The notes under the pieces are model-generated. The model did no database searches. It saw nothing but the letters and a program-made list of their open reading frames with translations, and was not told the origin of the DNA. Both the position numbers and the translations under genes were made by a program. Positions 13,538-23,364 of a stretch of DNA of 64,000 nucleotides are shown here, piece after piece (within the stretch, counting starts at the first letter, position 1; each line of letters opens with the position of its first letter). The stretch is from Limnoperna fortunei (lineage: Eukaryota; Mollusca; Bivalvia; Mytilida; Modiolidae), in NCBI GenBank assembly GCA_944474755.1, contig OX104122.1, positions 6,349,223-6,413,222 on the forward strand, in the 5' to 3' direction.

Positions 13538-13925
13538 GGGAACCTTCTCATTATGGTCACAGTACAAGAAATGCAAACGTTTATTGGAAGTTTTCGGATT
13601 GTACACTACGATACAGGGAACCTTCTCATTATGGTCACAGTACAAGAAATGCAAACGTTTATTGGAAGTTTTCGGATTGTACACTACGGTACAGGGAACC
13701 TTCTCATTATGGTCACAGTACAAGAAATGAAAACGTTTATTGGAAGTTTTCGAATTGTACACTACGGTACAGGGAACCTTCCCATTATGGTCACAGTACA
13801 AGAAATGAAAACGTTTATTGGAAGTTTTCGAATTGTACACTACGATACAGGGAACCTTCTCAGTATGGTCACAGTACAAGAAATGAACACGTTTATTGGA
13901 AGTTTTCGGATTGTACACTATGGTA
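13538..13925. repeat. Five-copy 78-bp minisatellite (unrelated to the large 78-bp array)
   Basis: Five tandem units containing GGAACCTTCTCATTATGGTC, ACAGTACAAGAAATGCAAAC, GTTTATTGGAAGTTTTCGGA and TTGTACACTACGATACAG. The start-to-start distance is exactly 78 bp (AA at 13541 and 13619). The period matches the big satellite at 1338-9430 but the sequence does not. Because 78 is 26 codons, frames stay open on both strands (13506-13730 and 13553-13930 plus, 13496-13918 minus). Variation includes D/G and Q/K/N replacements in the longest plus frame, so nothing suggests coding. Confidence 0.95.
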
Positions 13926-14189
13926 TCTAAAAATCAACAGTGATTACATCCCTTTCAACATATGACAATCTAGCGGAAAAACCACTATAATAAACTTATT
14001 AGAAATTAATTTAAAAATACTAGCAATAAAATAAAATAGCATTTTAATCCGTCGCCCACTCATTCGAATTCCATCTCGCTTGCGGATGTCTGGATATCAT
14101 ATGTTTTTGTTCAATTTATCCCTCATTTCGATGATCTCTTGTCACCTCCTAAACAAAACAAAAACTTCTGCTGCTCCATATTTGATGTA
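13926..14189. other. Unique spacer
   Basis: AT-rich single-copy-looking DNA following the five-copy minisatellite. A 70-codon frame starting at 14080 runs into the SINE-like fragment and is not recognised. Confidence 0.4.
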
Positions 14190-14320
14190 TTTTATTTTGT
14201 ACACTGGAAATCTTTGTAAATTTATATTGGAGTCGAATACACCTGGCCCGAAGTCAGGCTCAAACTCAAAAACGCCGGAGATCAATAGTTAATGTCTAAA
14301 GTACACGAAGTACATGGTTG
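14190..14320 (-). mobile_element. SINE-like head fragment, family S1 (minus strand)
   Basis: The reverse complement contains GAGCCTGACTTCGGGCCAGG, TGTATTCGACTCCAATATAA and then TTTCCAGT. It aligns by eye with the region at 25610-25745 and with the plus-strand copies at 27885-28157 and 36845-36965 (shared ...TTCGGG...GGTGTGCTCGACTCCAA...GCCAGT). Diverged and incomplete. Confidence 0.45.
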
Positions 14321-14596
14321 ATTTCAGATTAATGTTGTTAGACCGAATGTTGTCGCAAACAAGTTGTATGTCGTTTTCTTGTTAGGTTAGACAGTCGTTG
14401 TAAAGAAATGTAACTTAAAAGCAAAACTGTATCAGCAATACAGTGAGGTCCTTCTACCTGAAGTCTAGTTGTTCATTGGTAATAATGACAAATTTTAATA
14501 AAAGTGTTTTCAATTGCTTCTTTTAAACGCCATCTTTGGCTGTCTGTTTAGCTTAATAATGACCGTCAGCGGTAATCTAATCAATCAGCCCTCAAA

Positions 14597-14665
14597 TAGA
14601 GCATGTCTCACCATAAGACAAACTCGATCACACCGCCCAAATGTTGACACTCATACCAGTCCCTT
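14597..14665. repeat. Paralogous empty site for the TIR element
   Basis: AGAGCATGTCTCACCATA is followed directly by AGACAAACTCGATCACACC and GCCCAAAT. A second copy about 75 bp downstream (AGAGCATGTCTTACTACA) is split by the 372-bp TIR element, and after the element the sequence resumes as TAAGACGAACTCGAGCACAC, then CACCCAAAT. The first copy therefore shows the locus without the insertion. The sequence itself resembles the S1 SINE head in reverse orientation. Confidence 0.7.
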
Positions 14666-14690
14666 ACATTATAGAGCATGTCTTACTACA

Positions 14691-15062
14691 AGGGACCGGT
14701 CAATATTTATTGGGGTGTTTGGATCGATGCAAAAAGGCATAGGACACTTATTCGTTCATGCCTGCATTTACATGGGACTCCATGTTTTGTTTTTTCTGCA
14801 CTGATAGGACACAATTTTTTTCATAATAATATCAATAATGATAAAAAAGAAATATATTTTTGTATGTTTTATTCAAAACCAACATACTGTATAATTGAAC
14901 AATTTTTTTTATCAAACATAAGTACTGAATTGTATATGGTTATAACCATATAAGTTATTCACTAGATAGGACACCAACATTTTTAAAATAGGACATAGTC
15001 TTTTTTAAACATAAAATTTTGAATGAACCGGTTAAACCCCGCAATTAATATTGACCGGTCCC
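14691..15062. mobile_element. 372-bp non-autonomous TIR element (MITE-like)
   Basis: The ends are inverted: AGGGACCGGTCAATATT on the left and AATATTGACCGGTCCC on the right, followed by 2 bp TA. The left flank has CA at the matching place. Comparison with the uninterrupted paralog at 14597-14665 suggests a 2-bp TA target duplication with one base mutated. Inside are four copies of ATAGGACAC or ATAGGACAT (14739, 14804, 14966, 14988), which could be subterminal binding repeats. The interior is AT-rich, with no transposase. Open frames crossing it (14514-14804, 14678-14953) contain no transposase motif I recognise. A TA target duplication fits several TIR superfamilies, so the superfamily is left open. 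Confidence 0.75.
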
Positions 15063-15306
15063 TAAGACGAACTCGAGCACACCACCCAAATATACATTCG
15101 ACTGGAAACCAAAATATTTAACTAGAAAAACAAACAAACATCATTATGATCTTGTACAGAAACGTTAAAGAATTGAAAATTGATTTACTTTCAAAATACT
15201 CGGATGAAAGTTTCGGCAGCAAAAAGAACGATAAAATCAGATGAAGAAAAAACGATTTTCCTAATCCACGCATGTCTGTTTTGTCTGTTTGGATTTTTAT
15301 GAACTT
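15063..15306. other. Unique spacer
   Basis: After the second half of the split S1-like repeat (to about 15105) the sequence is AT-rich and unremarkable until the 63-bp mini-array. Confidence 0.4.
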
Positions 15307-15555
15307 TTTTCAGCGATATCATGTAGCCCACTGTTTATTGCAGGATTGAGCTGGAATGCAAATAAACTGTTTTCAGCGATATCGTGAGCCCACTTTTTAT
15401 TGCAGGATTGAGCTGGAATACAAATACACTTTTTTCAGCGATATCATGAGCCCACTTTTTATTGCAGGATTGAGCTGGAATACAAATAAACTTTTTTTCA
15501 GCGATATCATGGAGCCCACTTTTTATTGTAGGATGGAGCCGGAATACACAATGAA
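15307..15555. repeat. 63-bp minisatellite, 4 copies
   Basis: Four units contain TTTTCAGCGATATCATGAGC, CCACTTTTTATTGCAGGATT and GAGCTGGAATACAAATAAAC. CAGCGATATC starts at 15311, 15374, 15436 and 15499 (spacing 62-63 bp). The fourth unit is the most diverged. The 133- and 113-codon frames across it (15356-15757 plus, 15335-15676 minus) are largely repeat translations. Confidence 0.92.
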
Positions 15556-16108
15556 AGCTTTGATTTTCGGCAGGAAAATTGTCTGGGAGTATTTTTTCGG
15601 AATAGAATGTATGGTACGAACAGTATATGTAAAGTGTAGAACATATAAGTTTTTTGTGCTCGCCGTTTTCACACATTCTTTGTTACAGTCGACTTTACCA
15701 CAAGCAAATGTAAAACAATTTCTTTACTTTTATTTATTGGTAATTTACAAAACTTGAAATAAGCTGTACAAGATAAAATTAAACCACTTTATTTTTATTA
15801 ATGCATGTTGATTTGCTATTCGACATTGGTTGAATTTACATGACGTGTGGCGTTGCATGTGGATTGCTCTACATTACTCCAAATATTGTTCCAAATATTG
15901 TTCATATATATTTTATTGCGCCCAATCCCTAAATTATTTTGGAAAAACAAATCTTCATTCCAAAGTTGTATATTTCAGGAGCCTCAGTGCCCTGAAACAA
16001 ACGTCTACTACATGTATATGAAGCATTGTTACTCGAAATCTGCATTATTCGAAAAGTTCATTATGTTTTGTTTCCAAGTTTATACTAGTTTCTAAATACT
16101 ATAGTTAA
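15556..16108. other. Unique spacer
   Basis: AT-rich DNA. Overlapping short plus-strand frames at 15830-16021 and 15847-16095 show no recognisable domain, and neither is called a gene. Confidence 0.5.
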
Positions 16109-16273
16109 GAAATAATTCATGGCTGCCCCAATTTTATGGATTATTTAAATATGGGTAGGCATTATATTCATGAATATTTTGCCATGAGCGTTAGCGAATG
16201 GTAAAATATCATGAATATAATGCTTACCCATATTTAAATAATCCATAAAATTGGGGCAGCCATGAATTATTTC
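16109..16273. mobile_element. 165-bp near-perfect foldback element
   Basis: Two arms of about 76 bp (16109-16185 and 16198-16273) are reverse complements with only one or two mismatches and one 1-base indel. The outer ends are GAAATAATTCATGGCTGCCC and its complement. The 12-base loop (16186-16197) reads GAGCGTTAGCGA. Such foldbacks are typical of short non-autonomous DNA elements. I see no convincing target-site duplication. The high arm identity suggests recent origin or arm homogenisation. Confidence 0.85.
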
Positions 16274-17076
16274 GATTCTGATATGAAAATACAGAAATTT
16301 TACCTAGGTAAAGGTTTATTTTGGCTGTTCCAATTTCCGAGAACCTCCCTTGTTTCGAAATTATTATATTTCTCGTGTAAAACTTAGTAGAAAAAAAACG
16401 AAGAAATATAAATTAAAAACAAACAAACATATTTATTAACATTTAAAATAAAATTTAACATTCAAAACAAAGAACGACAAAATTAAATGCTTCATTACAT
16501 CAGTCGCCGTGTGGCGTGTCTTGGACTGTTCATGTGTTGCTGTGTTTGCGTGAGAAATGAAAACCGCTTACCGCATTTGGTCGATCTTATGCTCCTGTTT
16601 TAGATCCACAATGGTGCAAATTTAAATCGACAGTTATTTTCCACAATTAATCAACATTTTGAAATTCGGTTGCGTTTTCATTTTGATACGTAACGGTAAA
16701 TTCGTTTGTGGTGGGGGCGGGAAAAGTCTCGCGGTTTGCATTGAACGTCATTGTAAACAACGCAACGTCCCTTGAAAACACAACGTAGCTAAAGTCATGG
16801 AAGACTTGTAACATGTAAACAATAAAGGCATAGAATAGAAAATGGACTTATTATCGTGAAAACATGTTATCTATTGGATTTTCTTACAAGGTACAAAATA
16901 AAATAAATTTTAAAGCAAAAACATCAACACACGGGGGATTTTGAAATGGCTGGAACAGCCGTATTTTGTTGAATACAAAATGTGTATTTAAATAGAGGTG
17001 TGTTTCCAAAGCGTTTGAAGGCCGTCATATTAGAATTATTAATAAAGAATGATGTAGGTATAACGGTAGTAAATGT
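16274..17076. other. Unique spacer
   Basis: AT-rich single-copy-looking DNA with a somewhat GC-richer patch around 16490-16760. A 63-codon minus-strand frame at 16924-17115 overlaps the start of the next array and is not recognised. Confidence 0.5.
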
Positions 17077-17366
17077 GTACCAGTAACAGGTTACCAGATT
17101 GCGTACCAATAACATGTTACCAGATTGTGTACCAGTAACATGTTACCAGATTGTGTACCAGCAACAGGTTACCAGATTGTGTACCAGTAGCAGGTTACCA
17201 AATCTTGTACCAGTTACAGGTTACCAGATTGTGTACCAGTAACAGGTTACCAGATTGTGTACCAGTGACAGATTACCAGATTGTGTACCAGTAACAGGTT
17301 ACCAAATTGTGTACTAGTAACAGGTTACCAAATTGTGTACCAGTAACAGGTTACCAGATTGTGTAC
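17077..17366. repeat. 26-bp minisatellite, about 11 copies
   Basis: Unit GTACCAGTAACAGGTTACC plus AGATTGT, with GTACC at 17077, 17103, 17129 and onward to 17363. Each unit contains GTAAC-AG-GTTAC, a short inverted repeat, and most variation is at single bases (GTAACATG, GTTACAGG, GTGACAGA). Confidence 0.95.
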
Positions 17367-17861
17367 CCCACACATTAAAGTACAACACAATACTACGTTA
17401 TGTTCTTGCTGGGTCAATAGTGGTTACATATGTACATTTTTTGTCTGTAAGCCCCTGTATGAATTAGGTTAAAAGAAGTGGTTACATTTTTCTTAGATGA
17501 TCTAAGAAAGAATTTCTGTATTTTTGTATAAAACAATTTATTATTTTTACATTCATTGCATTTGAAAGTGCATGTTAAAGTGGGAGCGGCTCATAATGTT
17601 CTAACTAGTGAAAACAGTAATTGGTCACGGATATATATGGCATATATCTTTTAATGTTAAATGAATGTTTATTAATTTCCTAGCATAGGTAAATGCTGAT
17701 CAATGTTAGAAGGGTATGCAAATCACAAAACTTATTTTGACTATGACCAAAACATTTACTACTGTTCTACCTGTAGGAAAGTGATACAGATTGTACGACA
17801 CGGTTTAATACATAATAAAAGGATCTTCCATACGTTTCTGGTAGACCTGTTGATTTTTAAC
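17367..17861. other. Unique spacer
   Basis: AT-rich DNA with no recognisable gene, RNA or element. Confidence 0.5.
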
Positions 17862-17937
17862 GAGTGATAGAAATTTTATGTCTTTTCGCGAGTGGAGCGC
17901 AGCGGAACGAGCCAAAAGACATAAAAATTTCTATCAC
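17862..17937. mobile_element. 76-bp foldback with GC-rich loop
   Basis: GAGTGATAGAAATTTTATGT plus CTTTT (17862-17886) pairs with AAAAGACATAAAAATTTCTA plus TCAC (17914-17937), with one unpaired base. The loop is GC-rich and reads CGCGAGTGGAGCGCAGCGG then AACGAGCC. The right arm is followed by GAGTGATAG, which restarts the left-arm sequence. This is probably a short non-autonomous foldback element. Confidence 0.7.
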
Positions 17938-18093
17938 GAGTGATAGTTGACACGGGCCTTCCCAAAAGCGCATGAAAGTACCTATTTCGTCCGTAAACCA
18001 ACAACTTTCACATCGCTATATACTATAGACTCTCCGTTGTTTTAGACTCCATTGTCTTTGACATCTAATCAGAACGCCGGAAACAAGAACGTC

Positions 18094-18135
18094 AAACAAG
18101 AACGTTGTTATGCTTCCATAACAACGTTCTTGTTT
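18094..18135. repeat. Perfect 19-bp hairpin with 4-base loop
   Basis: AAACAAGAACGTTGTTATG (18094-18112), loop CTTC (18113-18116), then CATAACAACGTTCTTGTTT (18117-18135), a perfect reverse complement. CAAGAACG also occurs just upstream (18085). The stem is short for a typical animal microRNA precursor, so a small foldback remnant is more likely. Confidence 0.85.
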
Positions 18136-18289
18136 TTGGCCTTTTGATTGGATGACGCAGCAAGTACAGATGTGTGCCACCAGAAATCGGCCATTTACGG
18201 AAGAAATGACAAGGTTTAACACGTTTCAGGTTGTCTGCACAGCTGATCAAAACGGTTTGCAACAGTATAAGAAAAGGCTAGTACGAATA

Positions 18290-18630
18290 AGGAAGGTCTG
18301 GTACGGAAAAATACTAACTACAACAGAGTGACAAGGACCGATCACGATAAGCAGCCCATGAAGGTCTGGTAACGAAAAGTACGAACTACAATGCAGTGAC
18401 AAGGACCGATCACGATAAGCAATCCGTGAAGGAATGGTAAGGAAACGTACGAACTACAACGGAGTGACAAGATCCATCACGATAAGCAGTCCGTGAAGGT
18501 CTGGTAAGAAAAAGTACAAACTACAACGGAGTGACACAGACCTATCGGGATAAGCAGTCCGTGAAAGTCTGGTACGGAAAAGTAGGAACTACAACGGAAT
18601 GACCTATCACGATAAGCAGTCCGTAATTGA
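18290..18630. repeat. 68-bp minisatellite, about 5 copies
   Basis: Units contain GGTCTGGTAAGGAAAAGTAC, GAACTACAACGGAGTGACAA, GGACCGATCACGATAAGCAG and TCCGTGAA. Spacing is near 68 bp, with the last units shortened. Copies are clearly diverged. Confidence 0.9.
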
Positions 18631-19499
18631 ATAAGAACTCATTTAAGACGGATTTAATACGGACCAGTACATTTAATTAGGTTTATTAAGGTTGTACTAT
18701 ACGGTCGTTTGATTCGTGGTCAAATATTGAATCTATTCAAAAATTGTTAAGATATACATTACAGCTACGTATGACCGTCTACGATACGGAAAGCTTCGGA
18801 CCAATACACATCAATTCAGATTTTGCAAAGAATATCCTATCCGCAGGTAATCAAAGAAATCTCCCGACACCCATTTTGATAATAAAACAAATGGTTCCCC
18901 TGGATTAGTAGCACGAACAACGAAATAAAGGTTGATGTTTTAAGTGTGTATTGTGTCAGAAATAAGCAATACTTTATTTTATGTTTCCTTATTTGTGATT
19001 AATGCATTCCATTGGCTCCTTTGTACATATGATGTACTGTGCATGTCAATTTTCATGACCTCTTCTAAAGTTTGCTATACATTTTTATTGATATTTTTTT
19101 TTGTTACTTTAACGTGTCCATCAATGAAATCAAATCGCTTATGTTATACAAAATGTATCTATAGCAGAAACTAAAACACCAAAACGCAATACGGCGTGCA
19201 TTAGATTTCCGGAAGGTCTTTCTAGACCAGAAATCAATCGACTTTATGATTTGATTAATATTATAGCTACATACGTGTATGTGATCAAATATTTGTATTC
19301 TCTAGCTAATGATCAATACTGTAATCAGCTAGATTACCTAGATACTAAAGAAGCCTAACTTTGGAACGGGGAGGGCATTGTTAGCTGATAATAGATACAC
19401 CATATCTGCAGAGCATAGGGTGTCAAACATAGAACAAAAATCAGGTCTCTTGCCAGGTAAAGACCCATTTGGCAGATTTTGAAAAAAACAACATGTAGC
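18631..19499. other. Unique spacer
   Basis: AT-rich DNA. A 76-codon frame at 18944-19174, opened by GTG, is very hydrophobic and unrecognised. No element could be supported. Confidence 0.5.
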
Positions 19500-19640
19500 T
19501 TCATTTTAGCCTCAGCACACTTAATTTTCCGTCCATACCCAACTGTTCATCGTAAAGCGTTCTTGTCATTTTGTTCGTCCTATTAACGCAATTGATCTTT
19601 ATTACATGTTCTCGTCCTGAATAATTGTTAGTTATGTGTT
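19500..19640 (+). mobile_element. Diverged S2 retroposon fragment
   Basis: Contains ACATGTTCTCGTCCTGAATA near its end. The preceding bases loosely follow the copies at 29451-29863 and 37137-37420 (GTAGC..., AATTTTCCGTCC..., TTATT). It lacks the ACGTAAAGCAA(ATCA)n end, so it is truncated or diverged. Confidence 0.35.
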
Positions 19641-20233
19641 CAAGATAGTCATCTGCTATTAATAACCGGTGTGCCAACACTTAGGTTGTGAGTTCTAGCC
19701 TTATAGGGATATAATGTGCTCGACTTTTTCAAATTTGTTTTCCATCCTCTGATAGAAAATATTTTCCAGCCAATCAAAAGTCAGTATTCTCGCAAAATTT
19801 ATTTAAATTTAATTAAAAATATATTTTAAGTTTTCATGTTCTATTAGTTAAGTATTCTACTCTTTAAGAAAAACTATAGCATATACAAGTTGAATATTTT
19901 TAAAGCAGTGGCTTGTTTTATTTCTAAAATATGTTTTATTACTGACAAGAATTTTAAATGATTTTGTTCATAAATGCTAATTTTTTTTATACAACTCAAA
20001 TTTGTTTTTTGATTAATCAGTTTTCAAATATTGACCAATGAAAATGGAGAATCATAAGCCAATCAAATAATTTGGCAAATTTTTCAAAAGGATGTTCAGG
20101 AGGAAAACTTAATGGAGATTGTTTACATTTATATAACCTAAGATAAGGTATGTGTTTAATATTAAATTTCCTTAAAATAATTTATAAATATAATAAATTA
20201 GAACACTGCTACAAGTTTTGATCCAATAATATA
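19641..20233. other. Unique AT-rich spacer
   Basis: Very AT-rich, with several CCAATCAAA-type words (19779, 20062). No gene or element recognised. Confidence 0.5.
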
Positions 20234-20717
20234 TCTCAGTCGTTCACAAAGGAAAAAGTGAAGTCAGAAAATGTTTATTAAGTCGGCCATATTGAAAAAA
20301 CTATAATCTTTAATTTTCACCCTGGTTTCAAACATATTTATCATAAAAATAACAAAACTAATGGATATTTAAGGTAATTGATAAACATTTTATTTTGTAT
20401 AAATATGGTGCATAATGTTTATTTATGTTTCTATGCCCATAAAGTTCATACTAATTACATAAATGTGTAATAAAACAAGTACATGTCTCTGTAGTTCACA
20501 AAGGAAATAGTGAAGTCAGTAAATGTTTCAATATTGTTTATATTAAGTCGGCCATATTGAAAAAAAAGATATAATCTTTAATTTTCACTCTGGTTTCAAA
20601 CATATTTATCATAAAAATAACAAAACTAATGGATATTTAAGGTAATTGATAAACATTTTATTTAGTATAAAAATGGTACACAATGTTTCTGTATGTTTCT
20701 ATGCCCATAAAGTTCAT
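20234..20717. repeat. Two direct copies of a 215-230 bp segment
   Basis: 20234-20449 and 20486-20717 share long identical stretches: GTTCACAAAGGAAA, TAAGTCGGCCATATTG, TTTCAAACATATTTATCATA, ACAAAACTAATGGATATTTA, GGTAATTGATAAACATTTTA and TTTCTATGCCCATAAAGTTC. The second copy has a short extra stretch near 20529. They are about 252 bp apart start to start, a local duplication with moderate divergence. Confidence 0.9.
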
Positions 20718-20890
20718 GTATTTATTTCTTAAGGCCTATGACAACATACAAGATAACTGAAAAATGATCAAATTGTTTAATAGTTGCTATTCTTTCTTTT
20801 TTATGAAAACAGTAAAATTGCATGTGTAAAAATAGTACATTTGTTGTGTTTGCAGATATTTTAAACAAACTGATTTCTACTCATAGAAGT

Positions 20891-22105
20891 TTTACAGACG
20901 AACCCTTTAAGACGGGATATTATTTACAGACGAAACCTTAAAGACGGGATATTATTTACAGACGAACCATTAAAGACGGATATTATTTACAGACGAACCC
21001 TGAAAGACGGGATATTATTTACAGACGAACCATTAAAGACGGGATATCATATACAGACGAACACTTAAAGACGGGATATTATTTACAGACGAACCCTTAA
21101 ATACGGTATATTATTTACAGAAGAACCCTTAAAGATGGGATATTATTTACAGACAAACCCTTAAAGACGGGATATGATTTACAGACGACCCCTTAAAGAC
21201 GGGATATTATTTACAGACGAAACCTTAAAGACGGGATATTATGTACGGACGAACACTTAAAGACGGGATATTATATACAGACGAACCCTTAAAGACGGGA
21301 TATTATTTACAGACAAACCCTTAAAGAGCGGATATTATATACAGACGAACCTTAAAGACCGGATATTATTTACAGACGAACCATTAAAGACGGGATATTA
21401 TATACAGACGAACCATTAAAGACGGGATATTATTTACAGACGAACCCTTAAAGACCGGATATTATATACAGACGAACCCTTAAAGACGGGGTTTTTATAC
21501 TGACGAACGCATAAAGACGAGATATGATTTACAGAAGAACCCTTAAAGATGGGATATTCTTTACAAACGAACCATTAAAGACGGGATATTATTTACAGAC
21601 GAACCCTGAAAGACGGGATATTATTTACAGACGAACAATTAAAGACGGGATATCATACACGGACTAACCCTTAAAGACGGGATATCATACACGGACTAAC
21701 CTTTAAAGACGGGAAATTATTTACAGACGAACCCTTAAAGACGGGATATTATTTACAGACAAACCCTTAAAGAGCGGATATTATATACAGACGAACCTTA
21801 AAGACTGGATATTATTTACAGACGAACCCTTAAAGACGGGATATTATTTACAGGCGAACCATTAAAGACGGGATATCATACAGGGACTAACCCTTAAAGA
21901 CGGGATATCATACACCGACTAACCCTTAAAGACGGGATATTATTTACAGACGAACCCTTAAAGACGGGATATTATTTACAGGCGAACCCTTAAAGACGGG
22001 ATATCATACACGGACTAACCCTTAAAGACGGGATATTATTTACAGACTAACCCTTAAAGACGGGATATTGTTTACAGACGAACCCTTAAAGACGGAATAT
22101 TATTT
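20891..22105. repeat. 32-bp minisatellite array A, about 38 copies
   Basis: Unit: TTACAGACGAACCCTTAAAG then ACGGGATATTAT, 32 bp (for example TTAC at 20892 and 20924). Frequent variants are TACACGGACTAACC and GAACCATTAAAG. It is related to array B at 31232-32965 (about 25 of 32 positions identical between consensus units). Its right edge abuts the 3' end of the LINE remnant. Confidence 0.96.
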
Positions 22106-23170
22106 AGTTTAAACATATTTATTTCAATAATATCATACAAAGTTACAAGCAGACATAAGCATAAAACGTAAAGGATTCGGAAGCAAGCTAATTAAAGCTG
22201 ATATCAAGTCCGTTTCCTAACTGTTGAAAGAGTACTACATTATTAGGATGAGTAAACATGCTACATGAAGGAGTAATGTGTGTATAATTTAACCCTTGTT
22301 TGACAATATATAACTAAGGAGTAACAAAACCAACACAAATATATAATAAAAACTGTAATGATGAAATGCAAGAAAAAATAAAAATATGATATTGCTTAGA
22401 CTCGTTTATTTGCTATGATGAAGTTTCGAGTTTTGATAAATATATCTGTATTTTGTTCAAACGTTAGGCTATCTGACCCAAATAGTAAAAGGTTTACATC
22501 AAAAGGTAGATTGGAGTTAATAGTAAAAATGGTATTATCTCTAATGTTTTTGTATATATGGCAGTAAAGCAAGTAATGAGTAGTTGACTCAGTGTGTCCA
22601 TACACAGTTGGGTGAGTCGATTAGATTACGTGAGAAAAGGTGTTCGTTTAGAGAAGAACAGTTCATGCATAATCTATTATCTAGAGTGGAATATTTGACC
22701 TTGTCTAGAGCCAGCGTAATAATATATTACATGATTTTTTAAATTGTTTTTAAAAATATGAATAGACGTAGAATTTCGAATGTCACGTGGGAGCTTGTTC
22801 CAGAGTTTTATCGTGGACGAATAGAAGTTACTTCTAGCGCGTATTTCAGATATATTATTTGATTGTCGCGTGAAATGGCCATGTACAGACGCCACTGAGT
22901 TTGGAACTAGATTTCTTAAGTATTCTGGCGTTTCTTACAGACATTCCACCATGATTTCGATTGACGGTTATCACTCAGGAGCTTACTAATGAGATTTTTA
23001 GTATATTTCTCTTTAGCTTGTCTGACTTGAGATGTTACTTTATTTCGTATAGATCTTAATTTGCTCCAATCAGTTAGACGGTTAAACCTCTTGGCTTTTC
23101 GGTGAACGCGGTTTTTCTTCCTGATTGCCTTCCTTATATTATTAGGTACAAATATTGGTTGTCTGCGTGA
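22106..23170 (-). pseudogene. Non-LTR retrotransposon (LINE) remnant lacking the reverse transcriptase domain
   Basis: Read on the minus strand from 23170, the first piece (to about 22921) encodes a basic, tryptophan-containing segment: NNIRKAIRKKNRVHRKAKR, FNRLTDWSKLRSIRNKV, VRQAKEKYTKNLISKLLS and SKSWWNVCKK. This matches the linker between endonuclease and RT in jockey/CR1-like elements. The next piece (about 22920-22677) encodes LRNLVPNS, SNFYSSTIKLWNKLPRDIR and YYYAGSRQGQIFHSR, the region after RT. A third piece gives CSSLNEHLFSRNLIDSPNC, and a fourth (22605-22396) gives GHTESTTHYLLYC and ends FIIANKRV. So the RT domain is missing between the first two pieces. Frameshifts lie near 22680 and 22606, and the second cysteine of the expected C-x-C motif reads as Tyr. 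The tail 22395-22106 is a 3' UTR ending in GAAATAAATATG. The family is known to copy itself via RNA, but this copy cannot. Clade assignment is from memory. Confidence 0.8.
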
Positions 23171-23246
23171 TATAAGCTAAAGTTAAATGGCAGGAACTAC
23201 TTGCTAACTATAGTAGACTGGTTATAAGACTTATAATTCAATTTTT

Positions 23247-23364
23247 CAATCTGTAATTAAAATTAAATCTTACACTTGCTACCCCCCTTTTATTATTGGT
23301 CGCTAACGCAGCGACCAATAACAGAAAGGGGAAGCAGGTGAAAGATTACATTTTAAGTAGATTG
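23247..23364. mobile_element. 118-bp foldback element
   Basis: Imperfect inverted arms run from CAATCT (23247) to AGATTG (23364). The innermost part is strong: ATTATTGGTCGCT and AGCGACCAATAAC around the loop AACGC (23305-23309). Outer parts match with mismatches (TCTTACACTTGCTACCCCCC versus CTTTCACCTGCTTCCCC on the complement). The loop region CGCTAACGC is the complement of GCGTTAGCG in the loop of the foldback at 16109-16273. Confidence 0.75.

Noticed and set aside
13538..13925. Relationship to the large 78-bp satellite because of equal period
   Set aside because: Unit sequences do not align. The equal period appears coincidental.
13496..13930. Repeat protein of 26-residue units
   Set aside because: The five 78-bp units are open in several frames on both strands, and differences include non-conservative replacements.
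14514..14953. Transposase encoded in the TIR element
   Set aside because: The frames are short, start outside the element and show no DDE or zinc-finger pattern.
18094..18135. MicroRNA gene
   Set aside because: The stem is too short and perfect, with a 4-base loop, unlike animal precursors.
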